Positions 1-5,901 of a DNA stretch of 10,653 bases are shown here, piece after piece (position 1 is the first letter of the stretch; each line of letters opens with the position of its first letter). The position numbers were made by a program, and so were the translations under genes. Below the pieces are notes generated by a model. That model was not told the DNA's origin, ran no database searches, and saw only the letters and a program-made list of their open reading frames with translations. This stretch comes from Bacteroidota bacterium (GTDB lineage: Bacteria > Bacteroidota > Bacteroidia > Bacteroidales > VadinHA17), in assembly GCA_030628785.1 (NCBI GenBank), contig DAOVQI010000073.1, positions 1 to 10,653 of the forward strand. Reading direction: 5' to 3'.

Positions 1-2
1 AA

Positions 3-158
3 TATCTTCAAAATTATCTGAATTGGTTTATGGTACTAGAAAAACTCAAAGAATCAACTGCTAAGATCAGCATGTTAGTTGGATTTGCAATGAGTACAAA
101 CCAAGCGTGGTTCGATTATAAAAATATAGCAATAAATCATATTTTATTTAGAACATAG
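3..158 (+). CDS. C-terminal fragment of an unidentified protein, possibly a transposase
   Basis: One frame is open from the left edge of the window to a TAG at 156-158, giving 51 residues (51 sense codons from base 3). The peptide begins YLQNYLNWFMVLEKLK and contains NQAWFDYKNIAINH before ending in LFRT. Its aromatic-rich helical character and its ending recall C-termini of insertion-sequence transposases in Bacteroidetes, but this is recollection of style and not a motif match, and no catalytic residue lies in the part shown. No terminal inverted repeat is obvious between 158 and 215. The body of the gene lies outside the window, so function cannot be settled here. It could also be an unrelated gene end or chance open frame. 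Confidence 0.4.
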   Translation, partial: YLQNYLNWFMVLEKLKESTAKISMLVGFAMSTNQAWFDYKNIAINHILFRT

Positions 159-214
159 CCTCAAACAATAATAACACAATGGCAACTGAATTTAGAAACT
201 TAACTATATTGAAA

Positions 215-1150
215 ATGAAAAAATTTATCCTAATCAACCTATTTGCAACACTTTTTTTTACATCAAGCTTTACCCAGATAAATGATAGTTTTAGTCCTTT
301 GTTTAACGGCAAAAACTTAAGCAAATGGACTCTTGGTGAAGAAGGTGGTTTTGAAATAATTAAAGGTGAATTATATACCGGTAGTTTTGGCAAAGGCAAC
401 AATCTATTCACAAGAAAATGGTATTGTAATTATGTACTTCGCTTAGAATACATGTTATCGGATGTAGGAAACAGCGGAGTTATAATACGCTGTGATCCTC
501 AAGCCCCCTGGAAAACCGGAGTAGAAGTGCAGTTGCTGGCACCCTGGACTCCAAGAAGAGACGACCTTCATTGTACAGGCTCATTATATGGACATGTAGC
601 AGTTACAAACCGGCCGGATGAAACAACTGGAATCTGGCACAAAATGGAGATTAAATATGACCGGAATACAATAACGGTCTCTGTTGATGATACAATTACA
701 ACTCTGGCCAATATTGATACTGTTAAAACCATGGAAGACAAACTCTTATGTGGCGCTATTGGCCTGCAAGTGAACCATGCCAATATCGAAGGGCAATATG
801 CTAAGTTTCGTAATATTTACATCAGGGATCTTGATAGTAAGCCTAAATATGTAACCGGGGGATTTTATGAAAAAGATGCCCAATTAAGAAGCCAGGCACA
901 TGCTGCTGCTGTTACCTTAGGAGCTAAGATGGTTGAACCACTTGCAATTATGATGTCTGGCGAAAACCCTGTTGCAAAAAGTGGTTCCAGGCAGGTCCTC
1001 TTTGATATAGTTGCCAGGGCGACAGCTCCTCAAACTGCAGAAATATATAAAAATGATGTTGCCATTGCCCTTAAAAATAGTGCTAACAGTACTTCATCTG
1101 AAATTACAAGGAATTATCTTGAATGGTTATCAGGTATGATTGGGGACTAG
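215..1150 (+). CDS. Exported DUF1080 (3-keto-disaccharide hydrolase-type) protein
   Basis: The start at 215 (MKKFILINLFATLFF) is preferred over the in-frame ATG at 179 because it begins a normal signal peptide; this gives 311 residues. A jelly-roll DUF1080/PF06439 domain covers about residues 27-206. The family opening FNGKNLSKW is at 30-38, NSGVIIR at 86-92, GVEVQLL at 102-108, GSLYGHVAV at 122-130, and the closing strand GAIGLQ...FRNIYIRDL at about 180-206. Members of this family hydrolyse 3-keto-glycosides or bind carbohydrate in the periplasm or on the surface; the exact substrate cannot be read from sequence. Residues 210-311 are a roughly 100-residue, mainly helical extension rich in alanine and not part of the usual domain. 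The gene stands alone on its strand and converges on the hydrolase at 1579-2628. No 3-keto-forming dehydrogenase is in the window. Family call is firm, substrate unknown. Confidence 0.82.
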   Translation: MKKFILINLFATLFFTSSFTQINDSFSPLFNGKNLSKWTLGEEGGFEIIKGELYTGSFGKGNNLFTRKWYCNYVLRLEYMLSDVGNSGVIIRCDPQAPWKTGVEVQLLAPWTPRRDDLHCTGSLYGHVAVTNRPDETTGIWHKMEIKYDRNTITVSVDDTITTLANIDTVKTMEDKLLCGAIGLQVNHANIEGQYAKFRNIYIRDLDSKPKYVTGGFYEKDAQLRSQAHAAAVTLGAKMVEPLAIMMSGENPVAKSGSRQVLFDIVARATAPQTAEIYKNDVAIALKNSANSTSSEITRNYLEWLSGMIGD

Positions 1151-1170
1151 TGAAAAGGCAAAAGTGAAGA

Positions 1171-1256
1171 GAGAGGTGAGAGGTGAGTAGGTGAGTAAGG
1201 AGGAGGAAGAAGAAAGTTGTTATTGAGTTAGTGGGTTAGTAAGTTAATGAGTTAGT
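1171..1256. repeat. Two degenerate 7-8 nt tandem repeats
   Basis: Just past the DUF1080 stop codon there are two runs. The first, 1171-1200, has two exact GAGAGGT heptads followed by GAGTAGGT and GAGTAAGG. The second, 1225-1256, has four octads of the type GAGTTAGT (units start at 1225, 1233, 1241 and 1249; the first and last are identical). The bases between are purine-rich (AGGAGGAAGAAGAAAG). No protein is encoded. The unit differs from those of the other repeat runs in the window. Confidence 0.75.
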
Positions 1257-1268
1257 AAGAATTTCGTA

Positions 1269-1300
1269 TCGTGAACGTTTTGCGCAGCAAAACCTCACGA
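1269..1300. terminator. Strong hairpin between convergent genes
   Basis: TCGTGA (1269-1274) pairs with TCACGA (1295-1300), and GTTTTGC (1277-1283) pairs exactly with GCAAAAC (1287-1293) around a GCA loop, with a small internal loop between the stems. It sits about 120 nt after the DUF1080 stop and about 280 nt from the hydrolase stop, so it could limit read-through from either side. There is no T tract on either flank, so it is not a textbook intrinsic terminator and may instead be a dispersed palindromic element. Confidence 0.45.
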
Positions 1301-1378
1301 GCGGGATTGTGATTGTGGCCTGTGGGAGCGAGTAATTTTTATTTTTAACCTGTAGACATATATTAGGACAAGACAAAA

Positions 1379-1426
1379 AGGTCAAAAGTCGAAGGGGTCA
1401 AAGGGTCGAAGAGTGAAGAGGTGAGA
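1379..1426. repeat. Degenerate octanucleotide tandem repeat (GGTCRAAR type)
   Basis: GTC or GTG recurs at 1381, 1388, 1397, 1405, 1413 and 1421, which is a period of 7-9 nt, in units such as GGGTCAAA and GGGTCGAA. The run decays into purine-rich DNA (GTGAGATGAG). It is non-coding and shares the style, but not the unit, of the neighbouring repeats. Confidence 0.65.
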
Positions 1427-1460
1427 TGAGAAAATGAGGAAATGATGAGATATGTGCAAC

Positions 1461-1530
1461 CTTGAACTTTGAACCTTGAACAGACAAACCACCAGTACCC
1501 AGTACCCAGCAACCAGTACCCAGTAACCAG
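1461..1530. repeat. Two perfect-period heptad arrays (CTTGAAC and CCAGTAC)
   Basis: Bases 1461-1481 are three heptads CTTGAAC, TTTGAAC, CTTGAAC with no slippage. After a 10-nt gap, 1492-1530 holds five and a half heptads of the form CCAGTAC or CCAGTAA/CCAGCAA in exact register (units at 1492, 1499, 1506, 1513, 1520 and 1527). No stable hairpin or reading frame explains them. Exact heptad phasing in two unrelated units side by side is reminiscent of the short tandemly repeated heptamers (STRR) known in cyanobacteria. The function is unknown. Confidence 0.8.
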
Positions 1531-1578
1531 CTTATTGAAGGACAGACATAAGACGAAATGCCTTAAGTTTAGGATGTC

Positions 1579-2628
1579 TTACAAATATTTTTTTATCCAG
1601 TCATATGTTAGCTTTTCTGCGCCTGGTGTTACGCTATGGCCCTGTCCGTGATTAAATAATTCAATATTTTGTCTCTTGTTACCATACAGATCATAAACCG
1701 GCAGAACAGCTTCGATGTAGGGCCGGCTTTTTTCACCATCGGCCGAATCACCACCAATCAGTAAAAATGGTTTTGGGGCAACCAGTGATAGAACTTCATG
1801 ATGCTGATGTTCGAAATCGTGGATCTCTTTACCCAGATACCATACAGCATCCCAATTAGAGAAAGTTATACCAATGCCTCCCTCGTTACTTACGGTAACT
1901 ATCACTCTTTCATCAAATGCTGCAAGGTACAAAACTTCCTTTGCCCCCAGAGAATGACCCATTGCACCAATTCGTTCTGAATCAACTTCTTCCAGATTTA
2001 CTAAAACATCCACTGCCCTTTGTGCATCAAACAACATTTTAGCCATGCCTTTTGAATTGGGATGTCGTTTCTGAAATCGTTCGACTTGTTGCTCATAGTT
2101 TCGCTCACCTTTGTCGTGCCATAAGAAACACAATGGACAAAAGACTACAAAGCCTTGCTGTGCCAATTTGTAACCAAATGCAACTATTCTCCCTTCTTCC
2201 ACTCCTGCAATATAAACCATCTGTTTGTCACTGGTAGAGTGCATTGCAACCACACCAGGTAAAGGTTCGCTGATATTTTGAGGCTTAATCAGGTATCCCT
2301 TTACCATTATTCCGGGTTCGCTTTCGTATTCTACTAGTTGCCGTACCAATCCCCTGGGACGATCTTCCTTTAACACTATAAGTTCAGGTGGACTCGGATT
2401 CGGTTCCAAAGCACCAAGATAATTGAGCCATCTTTTTTGGATTACTTTCCGCTGGTTTTTCCACCCGGACAATGACTTAATAGGCCTGCCTTTTGAGTCT
2501 ACCAATAGTGGCTGAAGTTCATCAGCTTTAACATTTTGAATTATACTGCCTCGACTTGTTATACTTAAACTTATTACAGTTAATGAAACAGCTTTAATAA
2601 ACTTTCTTCTACTGGGTAATGTTGCCAT
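1579..2628 (-). CDS. Tat-exported alpha/beta hydrolase, dienelactone hydrolase / acetyl-xylan-esterase-like
   Basis: The 349-residue product begins with a twin-arginine signal, SRRKFIK at residues 6-12, followed by a hydrophobic stretch to about residue 25, so it should be exported folded. The alpha/beta-hydrolase core runs from about 100 to 349. The nucleophile elbow GHSLG is at 224-228 (Ser226), the acid is probably Asp294 or Asp297 in GGDSADGEKS, and the histidine is His331 in GQGHS. The long N-terminal region before the core and the WHDKGERNYEQQ stretch near 170-180 match large esterase-like family members seen among Bacteroidetes and Planctomycetes carbohydrate genes. It likely cleaves an ester, perhaps acetyl groups on glycans, in the periplasm; the substrate is inferred only from the catabolic surroundings. 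It is convergent with the DUF1080 gene and has no operon partner. The start at 2628 is supported because it places the RR motif near the N-terminus. Confidence 0.8.
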   Translation of the reverse strand: MATLPSRRKFIKAVSLTVISLSITSRGSIIQNVKADELQPLLVDSKGRPIKSLSGWKNQRKVIQKRWLNYLGALEPNPSPPELIVLKEDRPRGLVRQLVEYESEPGIMVKGYLIKPQNISEPLPGVVAMHSTSDKQMVYIAGVEEGRIVAFGYKLAQQGFVVFCPLCFLWHDKGERNYEQQVERFQKRHPNSKGMAKMLFDAQRAVDVLVNLEEVDSERIGAMGHSLGAKEVLYLAAFDERVIVTVSNEGGIGITFSNWDAVWYLGKEIHDFEHQHHEVLSLVAPKPFLLIGGDSADGEKSRPYIEAVLPVYDLYGNKRQNIELFNHGQGHSVTPGAEKLTYDWIKKYL

Positions 2629-3231
2629 ATTTTTGTATTTATTATTATGTATTCAATGCTACAGGCCATATTTAGGACCGGGTTAAAAATCCGGGGGTAA
2701 ATCTAAAAGAATATTTAGATGAATACAAAGAAAAAGGAATATTCTCATGATTTGGTATTGAAAGAGGAAGTAGAAAGTAAGTAGTAAATGGTGAGAGAAG
2801 AAAGTAGAACTATCCGTCATTTTTAAAGAAACAGTTAATAACGTTATTCCTTCATAAAATAAAAATCTACACGATATATTAATTCCTTTTCGGTTGCAGT
2901 GTTATATAATTTGTACAAAGTTATTTTATTGTTATAATATGGAACGATATTGGTTTGTAAGGTATCAAATAAAAGTTAGTTAATTTTTTTTGCAAGATTT
3001 TCGTAAATTTAAAAACCTTTATATAATCTTTTTGATGAAAAAAAATAAAAAAGTGTACATACAACCCCATTTTGGAGGTATATATACACTTAATATAATA
3101 AAAATAAACCAAATTGGTTTCCACAATCGTTGTTGCCACATTGAATGAATGAAAACTAATACCATCCGTAAGCTCGCTTAGTACTCAGGTATTAATTTGG
3201 AGGAGGTGAAAAGGTGCATTACTAATGAATC
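2629..3231. other. Gene-poor AT-rich intergenic stretch
   Basis: No convincing gene is seen between the divergent starts of the hydrolase and the Fic protein. The hydrolase promoter should lie just right of 2628 but no clear Bacteroidetes -33/-7 pair was found. A small inverted repeat, ATCTAAA at 2701-2707 with TTTAGAT at 2714-2720, is present. A purine-rich, vaguely periodic stretch (AGTA recurring at 2769, 2776, 2780 and 2783) runs from about 2764 to 2810 and resembles the degenerate repeats at 1171-1426. From 2820 to 3150 the DNA is extremely AT-rich, and open frames there look like chance. Confidence 0.6.
3053..3089. other. Imperfect 17-bp hairpin in AT-rich spacer
   Basis: The arm at 3053-3069 (GTGTACATACAACCCCA) can pair with 3073-3089 (TGGAGGTATATATACAC) around a TTT loop, with 13 of 17 positions complementary. 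It is isolated, about 370 nt from the nearest start codon, and has no T tract. It could be the remnant of a palindromic element or an RNA structure; no role is assigned. Confidence 0.4.
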
Positions 3232-3469
3232 AAACCTTAATAATTTCTGTTTTTAATGCATGGGAGGTGTATTTCTGTTCTTTTAAGGTTAAAATCCAAC
3301 CAAACATTAAATAGAAGCTATTTTAATGTTTGATATATGGTTAAGAATTACTTTTAAGGTCAGAATTTTGTCAAACATTATTTATTTAGATATTTAATGT
3401 TTATTGGATAAAAAATCGTACTTTTGAGGTCAGAATTCGAGTAAACATTAAAAATTAGATTAAATAATG
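3232..3469. repeat. 70-bp tandem array of inverted repeats ending in the Fic start codon
   Basis: Four half-sites AAAC(A/C)TTA start at 3232, 3302, 3373 and 3443, and four TAATG cores start at 3254, 3324, 3395 and 3465. The spacing is therefore 70, 71 and 70 in both series. A third block, CTTTTRAGGT followed by CAGAATT in the last two copies, starts at 3280, 3351 and 3421. Within a unit the halves form palindromes. The best, CAAACATTAAATAG (3301-3314) with CTATTTTAATGTTTG (3318-3332), pairs almost fully around a 3-nt turn. The last TAATG contains the ATG of the Fic gene. The array is a good candidate for an autoregulatory operator read by the winged helix of the Fic protein, though duplicated leader DNA is an alternative. 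Confidence 0.75.
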
Positions 3470-4597
3470 CACGAAATACTTTATTCAATCAATCCTGACA
3501 GAAATGTTCCCTGGAATGATCTTCCCTCGTTACCCATTAGAAAGGAGCTTTATCAAACAATAGAAATATTGGAGAAGCTTGGAGATGCAAAAGCAGCTTT
3601 AGCAAGACTTCACGGTCGTAGTGCTATAATTCCAAATCAAGGGCTATTGATTAATACAATAAGCTTGCAGGAAGCAAAGATTTCCAGTGCGATTGAGAAC
3701 GTATTCACAACTGATGATGAGCTATATAAAGCATATAGCGATCAAAACACTAAAACAACAGGAGCATCCAAAGAGGTATTAAGATATCGGGAAGCACTTT
3801 GGTCTGGCTACAACTATTTACAAAAAACCGGACAATTTGATCAAGACTACTTTATACAGGTATTTCAGGAAATAAAGCAAACAACGGAAGGGATTCGTCC
3901 CGATTTCTTGAATACGACTATTAAACAAGGAGGCACAGGACCAAATGCCGGTCAGGTTATCTATACTCCTCCTAGAGGTGTTACCATAATTAAAGATAAG
4001 CTAGACAATCTTGTAAACTTCTTGAATGATGATGAGCAGTATAGAATTGATCATTTACTAAAAATGGCCATTGCTCATTTTCAGTTTGAGGCTATTCACC
4101 CATTCCGTGATGGAAACGGCAGGTCAGGACGTGTATTCAATATCCATTATTTGACGAACAAAGGACTACTGGATGTTCCAATATTGTTCCTCAGTCGATA
4201 CATTTTGGATCATAAGGATGATTATTACTCCGGATTAATGGGCGTCTCTCAAAGAAGTAACTGGAAGGATTGGTTATTATTTATGATGAGAGCCATTGAA
4301 AACACTTCGAATATTACGTTCCATAAGATCAATGAAATTGTGTATATAAAAGATTCAATTCTAGAATTTGTGAAGAAAGATGATCGAAAATTTCGTAATC
4401 CGGAAGGTCTTATAGAATTCTTGTTTACTCAACCGTTTACCAAGGTAAAACATCTGGTTGATTCTGGAATTTATGCGGAAAATACAGCAAGAGATTATCT
4501 CAATAAGTTATGTGATATGCAAGTGATGGAGAAGAAAGAAATCGAAGGTCATCACTACTACCTAAATCTTGAATTGTATCGAATACTTTCGGAGTAA
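3467..4597 (+). CDS. Class II Fic-domain AMPylase with C-terminal winged helix
   Basis: The Fic domain transfers AMP (occasionally another nucleotide moiety) to a target protein hydroxyl. The product is 376 residues, the size of Shewanella SoFic-like proteins (COG3177). The catalytic loop HPFRDGNGRSGR is complete at 211-222, with His211 as base. The substrate flap GQVIYTPPRG is at 162-171. The autoinhibitory motif (S/T)xxxE(G/N) is intact as SSAIEN at 73-78 with Glu77, placing it in class II, where inhibition is built into the same chain. Residues about 290-370 form a helix-turn-helix/winged-helix region (FTKVKHLVDSGIYAENTARD and following), suggesting DNA binding. It is probably cytoplasmic. 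No separate antitoxin gene is adjacent, consistent with self-inhibition. The start lies in the last unit of the 70-bp array, so self-regulation is likely. The gene is AT-rich relative to the DUF4832 genes and followed by an attC-like element. The target protein is unknown. Confidence 0.88.
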   Translation: MHEILYSINPDRNVPWNDLPSLPIRKELYQTIEILEKLGDAKAALARLHGRSAIIPNQGLLINTISLQEAKISSAIENVFTTDDELYKAYSDQNTKTTGASKEVLRYREALWSGYNYLQKTGQFDQDYFIQVFQEIKQTTEGIRPDFLNTTIKQGGTGPNAGQVIYTPPRGVTIIKDKLDNLVNFLNDDEQYRIDHLLKMAIAHFQFEAIHPFRDGNGRSGRVFNIHYLTNKGLLDVPILFLSRYILDHKDDYYSGLMGVSQRSNWKDWLLFMMRAIENTSNITFHKINEIVYIKDSILEFVKKDDRKFRNPEGLIEFLFTQPFTKVKHLVDSGIYAENTARDYLNKLCDMQVMEKKEIEGHHYYLNLELYRILSE

Positions 4598-4646
4598 TTC
4601 TTCAGTGTTATTTACTTCAATTTAAACCTTGAGAAAAAAAAACGTG

Positions 4647-4777
4647 GCACAACAATATGTATAAGTCATTGGGCAGCAAATGGTTAAGCTAAACATGAAT
4701 ACTTTTAATAAACATATTAGCAGTTTGATAGTGAGGTGCTTCGAAATGCCCAACGCCTCATACACCAAACGTTAGGC
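4647..4777 (+). other. attC-like element between the Fic and epimerase genes
   Basis: The 131-nt element ends in GTTAGGC (4771-4777), a perfect match to the integron core GTTRRRY, and starts with GCACAAC (4647-4653), which matches RYYYAAC at 6 of 7 positions and pairs with the end at 5 of 7. Inside, 4659-4675 (GTATAAGTCATTGGGCA) pairs with 4747-4763 (TGCCCAACGCCTCATAC) at 14 of 17 positions. AAGC at about 4686-4689 can extend the stem to GCTT at about 4738-4741. Length and asymmetric long stem fit larger attC sites such as VCR-type repeats. By integron convention an attC follows its gene, so this one would belong to the Fic gene ending 50 nt earlier. No integrase is visible. This is an architectural match only. 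Confidence 0.55.
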
Positions 4778-4801
4778 AAAATAGGAAAACTCATGTAGGC
4801 T

Positions 4802-5743
4802 ATGAAAATACTTGTAATCGGAGGAACAGGATTAGCAGGAAGCTATTTACTTCCAAAACTTGTTAAAAATGATAATGAGGTATTTGTTCTTACTCGTTCT
4901 GAAAATAAAATAGAAAGGATAAAGAAATTAGGTGCATATGGTATTTTAGGCGATATAAGAAAAGTCAAAGAGTTTGAAAAAGATTTGCCCGGTGAGCTTG
5001 ATTTTATTGTACTTCTTGCTATGCCAAATGTGAAACCCGGGCACCGAATAACTAAAAAGCGTAAAGCAGAATTACGAGAAGAAACAAATGATTTTTTTCG
5101 CAACTCAATGGATTTGGCAATTCTTTATAATGCACCAATAATTTTACCCGGAGGAACAAGTTACAAGACAGAAAAAGATGAAATTGCAGATGAAACCTGG
5201 ACAGTTTTAAGGATTGGTCTTACAGAAATTGGTATTGACACAGATGAAATGGTAAATAATGCCATCAAAACCAATAACCCTAAAGTAATTCAGCTAATTT
5301 ACGGAAAAATTTATGGTAATGGAGGACTATTCCGCTTTATGTTTGAAATGATGGATAAAGGACGAAGTAAAATTATCGGGAAAGGAGATAATTGTATTCC
5401 TAATATTCATGCAAGCGATGCAGCAAATGCAATTATTAAAGCAATTGAAAAAATGCCAATTGGAGAAAAGTTTATTATAGCAGATGACACACCTGTAACA
5501 CAAAAAGACTTTACAATTTATATGGCTGAATTAATGAATAAAAAACGACTTGGTAAAATCCCAGGATTTATTATAAAATTGATAATAGGAAAAGACTTTT
5601 ATGAAATAATCCGAATGAATTGTAAAGTATCAAATGAAAAAGCAAAAAGGATATTGGACTGGGAACTTGAATATCCATCATACAAGGATGGATTAACAGC
5701 GACTATAAAAGACATGAAAGAACATAAACCCTACTTTGCTTAA
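4802..5743 (+). CDS. NAD(P)-dependent epimerase/reductase (extended/atypical SDR)
   Basis: The 313-residue protein has a Rossmann fold, with the dinucleotide motif GGTGLAG at 7-13 and a basic residue at the end of strand 2 (TRSENK, Arg32) that favours NADP(H). GDIRK at 50-54 and the late signature IGKGDNCIPNIHASDAANAI (192-211) are typical of nucleotide-sugar epimerase-like or DUF1731-type reductases. The usual catalytic YxxxK of classical SDRs is not clear: SYKTEKDE near 120 is the nearest and is out of pattern. It may therefore be an atypical reductase or a binding protein. It is cytoplasmic, with no signal peptide. Codon use is strongly A/T-ended. The stop codon TAA lies inside the inverse-core box of the downstream attC-like element, and another attC-like element lies 24 nt upstream of the start, so the gene sits as a cassette would. 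The substrate is unknown. Confidence 0.8.
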   Translation: MKILVIGGTGLAGSYLLPKLVKNDNEVFVLTRSENKIERIKKLGAYGILGDIRKVKEFEKDLPGELDFIVLLAMPNVKPGHRITKKRKAELREETNDFFRNSMDLAILYNAPIILPGGTSYKTEKDEIADETWTVLRIGLTEIGIDTDEMVNNAIKTNNPKVIQLIYGKIYGNGGLFRFMFEMMDKGRSKIIGKGDNCIPNIHASDAANAIIKAIEKMPIGEKFIIADDTPVTQKDFTIYMAELMNKKRLGKIPGFIIKLIIGKDFYEIIRMNCKVSNEKAKRILDWELEYPSYKDGLTATIKDMKEHKPYFA

Positions 5744-5799
5744 CATCAGATAAATGCCATGCCCTTCGGGACACAGGCATTTAGCTATGTACGTTAGCA
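5738..5799 (+). other. attC-like element overlapping the epimerase stop codon
   Basis: The 62-nt element runs from GCTTAAC (5738-5744, a perfect RYYYAAC inverse core containing the epimerase TAA) to GTTAGCA (5793-5799, a GTTRRRY variant that deviates at the last two positions). TTTGCTTAAC (5735-5744) pairs with GTTAGCAAA (5793-5801) with one bulged T. The centre is a long stem: AAATGCC (5752-5758) with GGCATTT (5776-5782), then TGCCC with GGACA, capped by TTCG (5765-5768). Outer boxes, unpaired spacer and inner stem match the folded single-strand form of an attC site. A simpler alternative is a rho-independent-like hairpin, but no T tract follows it. Confidence 0.55.
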
Positions 5800-5873
5800 A
5801 ACATGCCGGGAAGAAATGCTGACGCACAAAATAAGAGAGTGGCAAACAAACATTTTTGACTTAGTATTCTGTT

Positions 5874-5901
5874 TTTTTAATTTTTAATTTATAATTTTTA
5901 A
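5874..5901. repeat. TTTTTAA heptad repeat at the 3' end of the second DUF4832 gene
   Basis: Four heptads in register start at 5874, 5881, 5888 (TTTATAA variant) and 5895. On the minus strand they encode the last residues of the protein (KLKIIN and stop) and run past it into the spacer. The same heptad ends the first paralog at 7331-7351. The repeat therefore marks both copy junctions. Confidence 0.75.

Noticed and set aside
2921..3139. 72-codon minus-strand ORF and a 37-codon plus-strand ORF at 3035-3148 in the AT-rich spacer
   Set aside because: Both have composition typical of random AT-rich DNA (runs of F, Y, K, I, N), overlap each other and the 3053-3089 hairpin, and show no motif or signal peptide.
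3280..3450. Three roughly 30-bp direct repeats about 40 bp apart look CRISPR-like
   Set aside because: The repeats differ from one another by several bases, the intervening bases are themselves similar (each holds TAATG and T/A-rich half-sites), and there are no cas genes. It is a 70-bp tandem array, not repeats with unique spacers.
3467..5743. Fic plus epimerase as a two-gene toxin-antitoxin or defence operon
   Set aside because: The genes are 204 nt apart with an attC-like element between, the Fic protein already carries its own inhibitory SSAIEN motif, and the epimerase has no antitoxin features.
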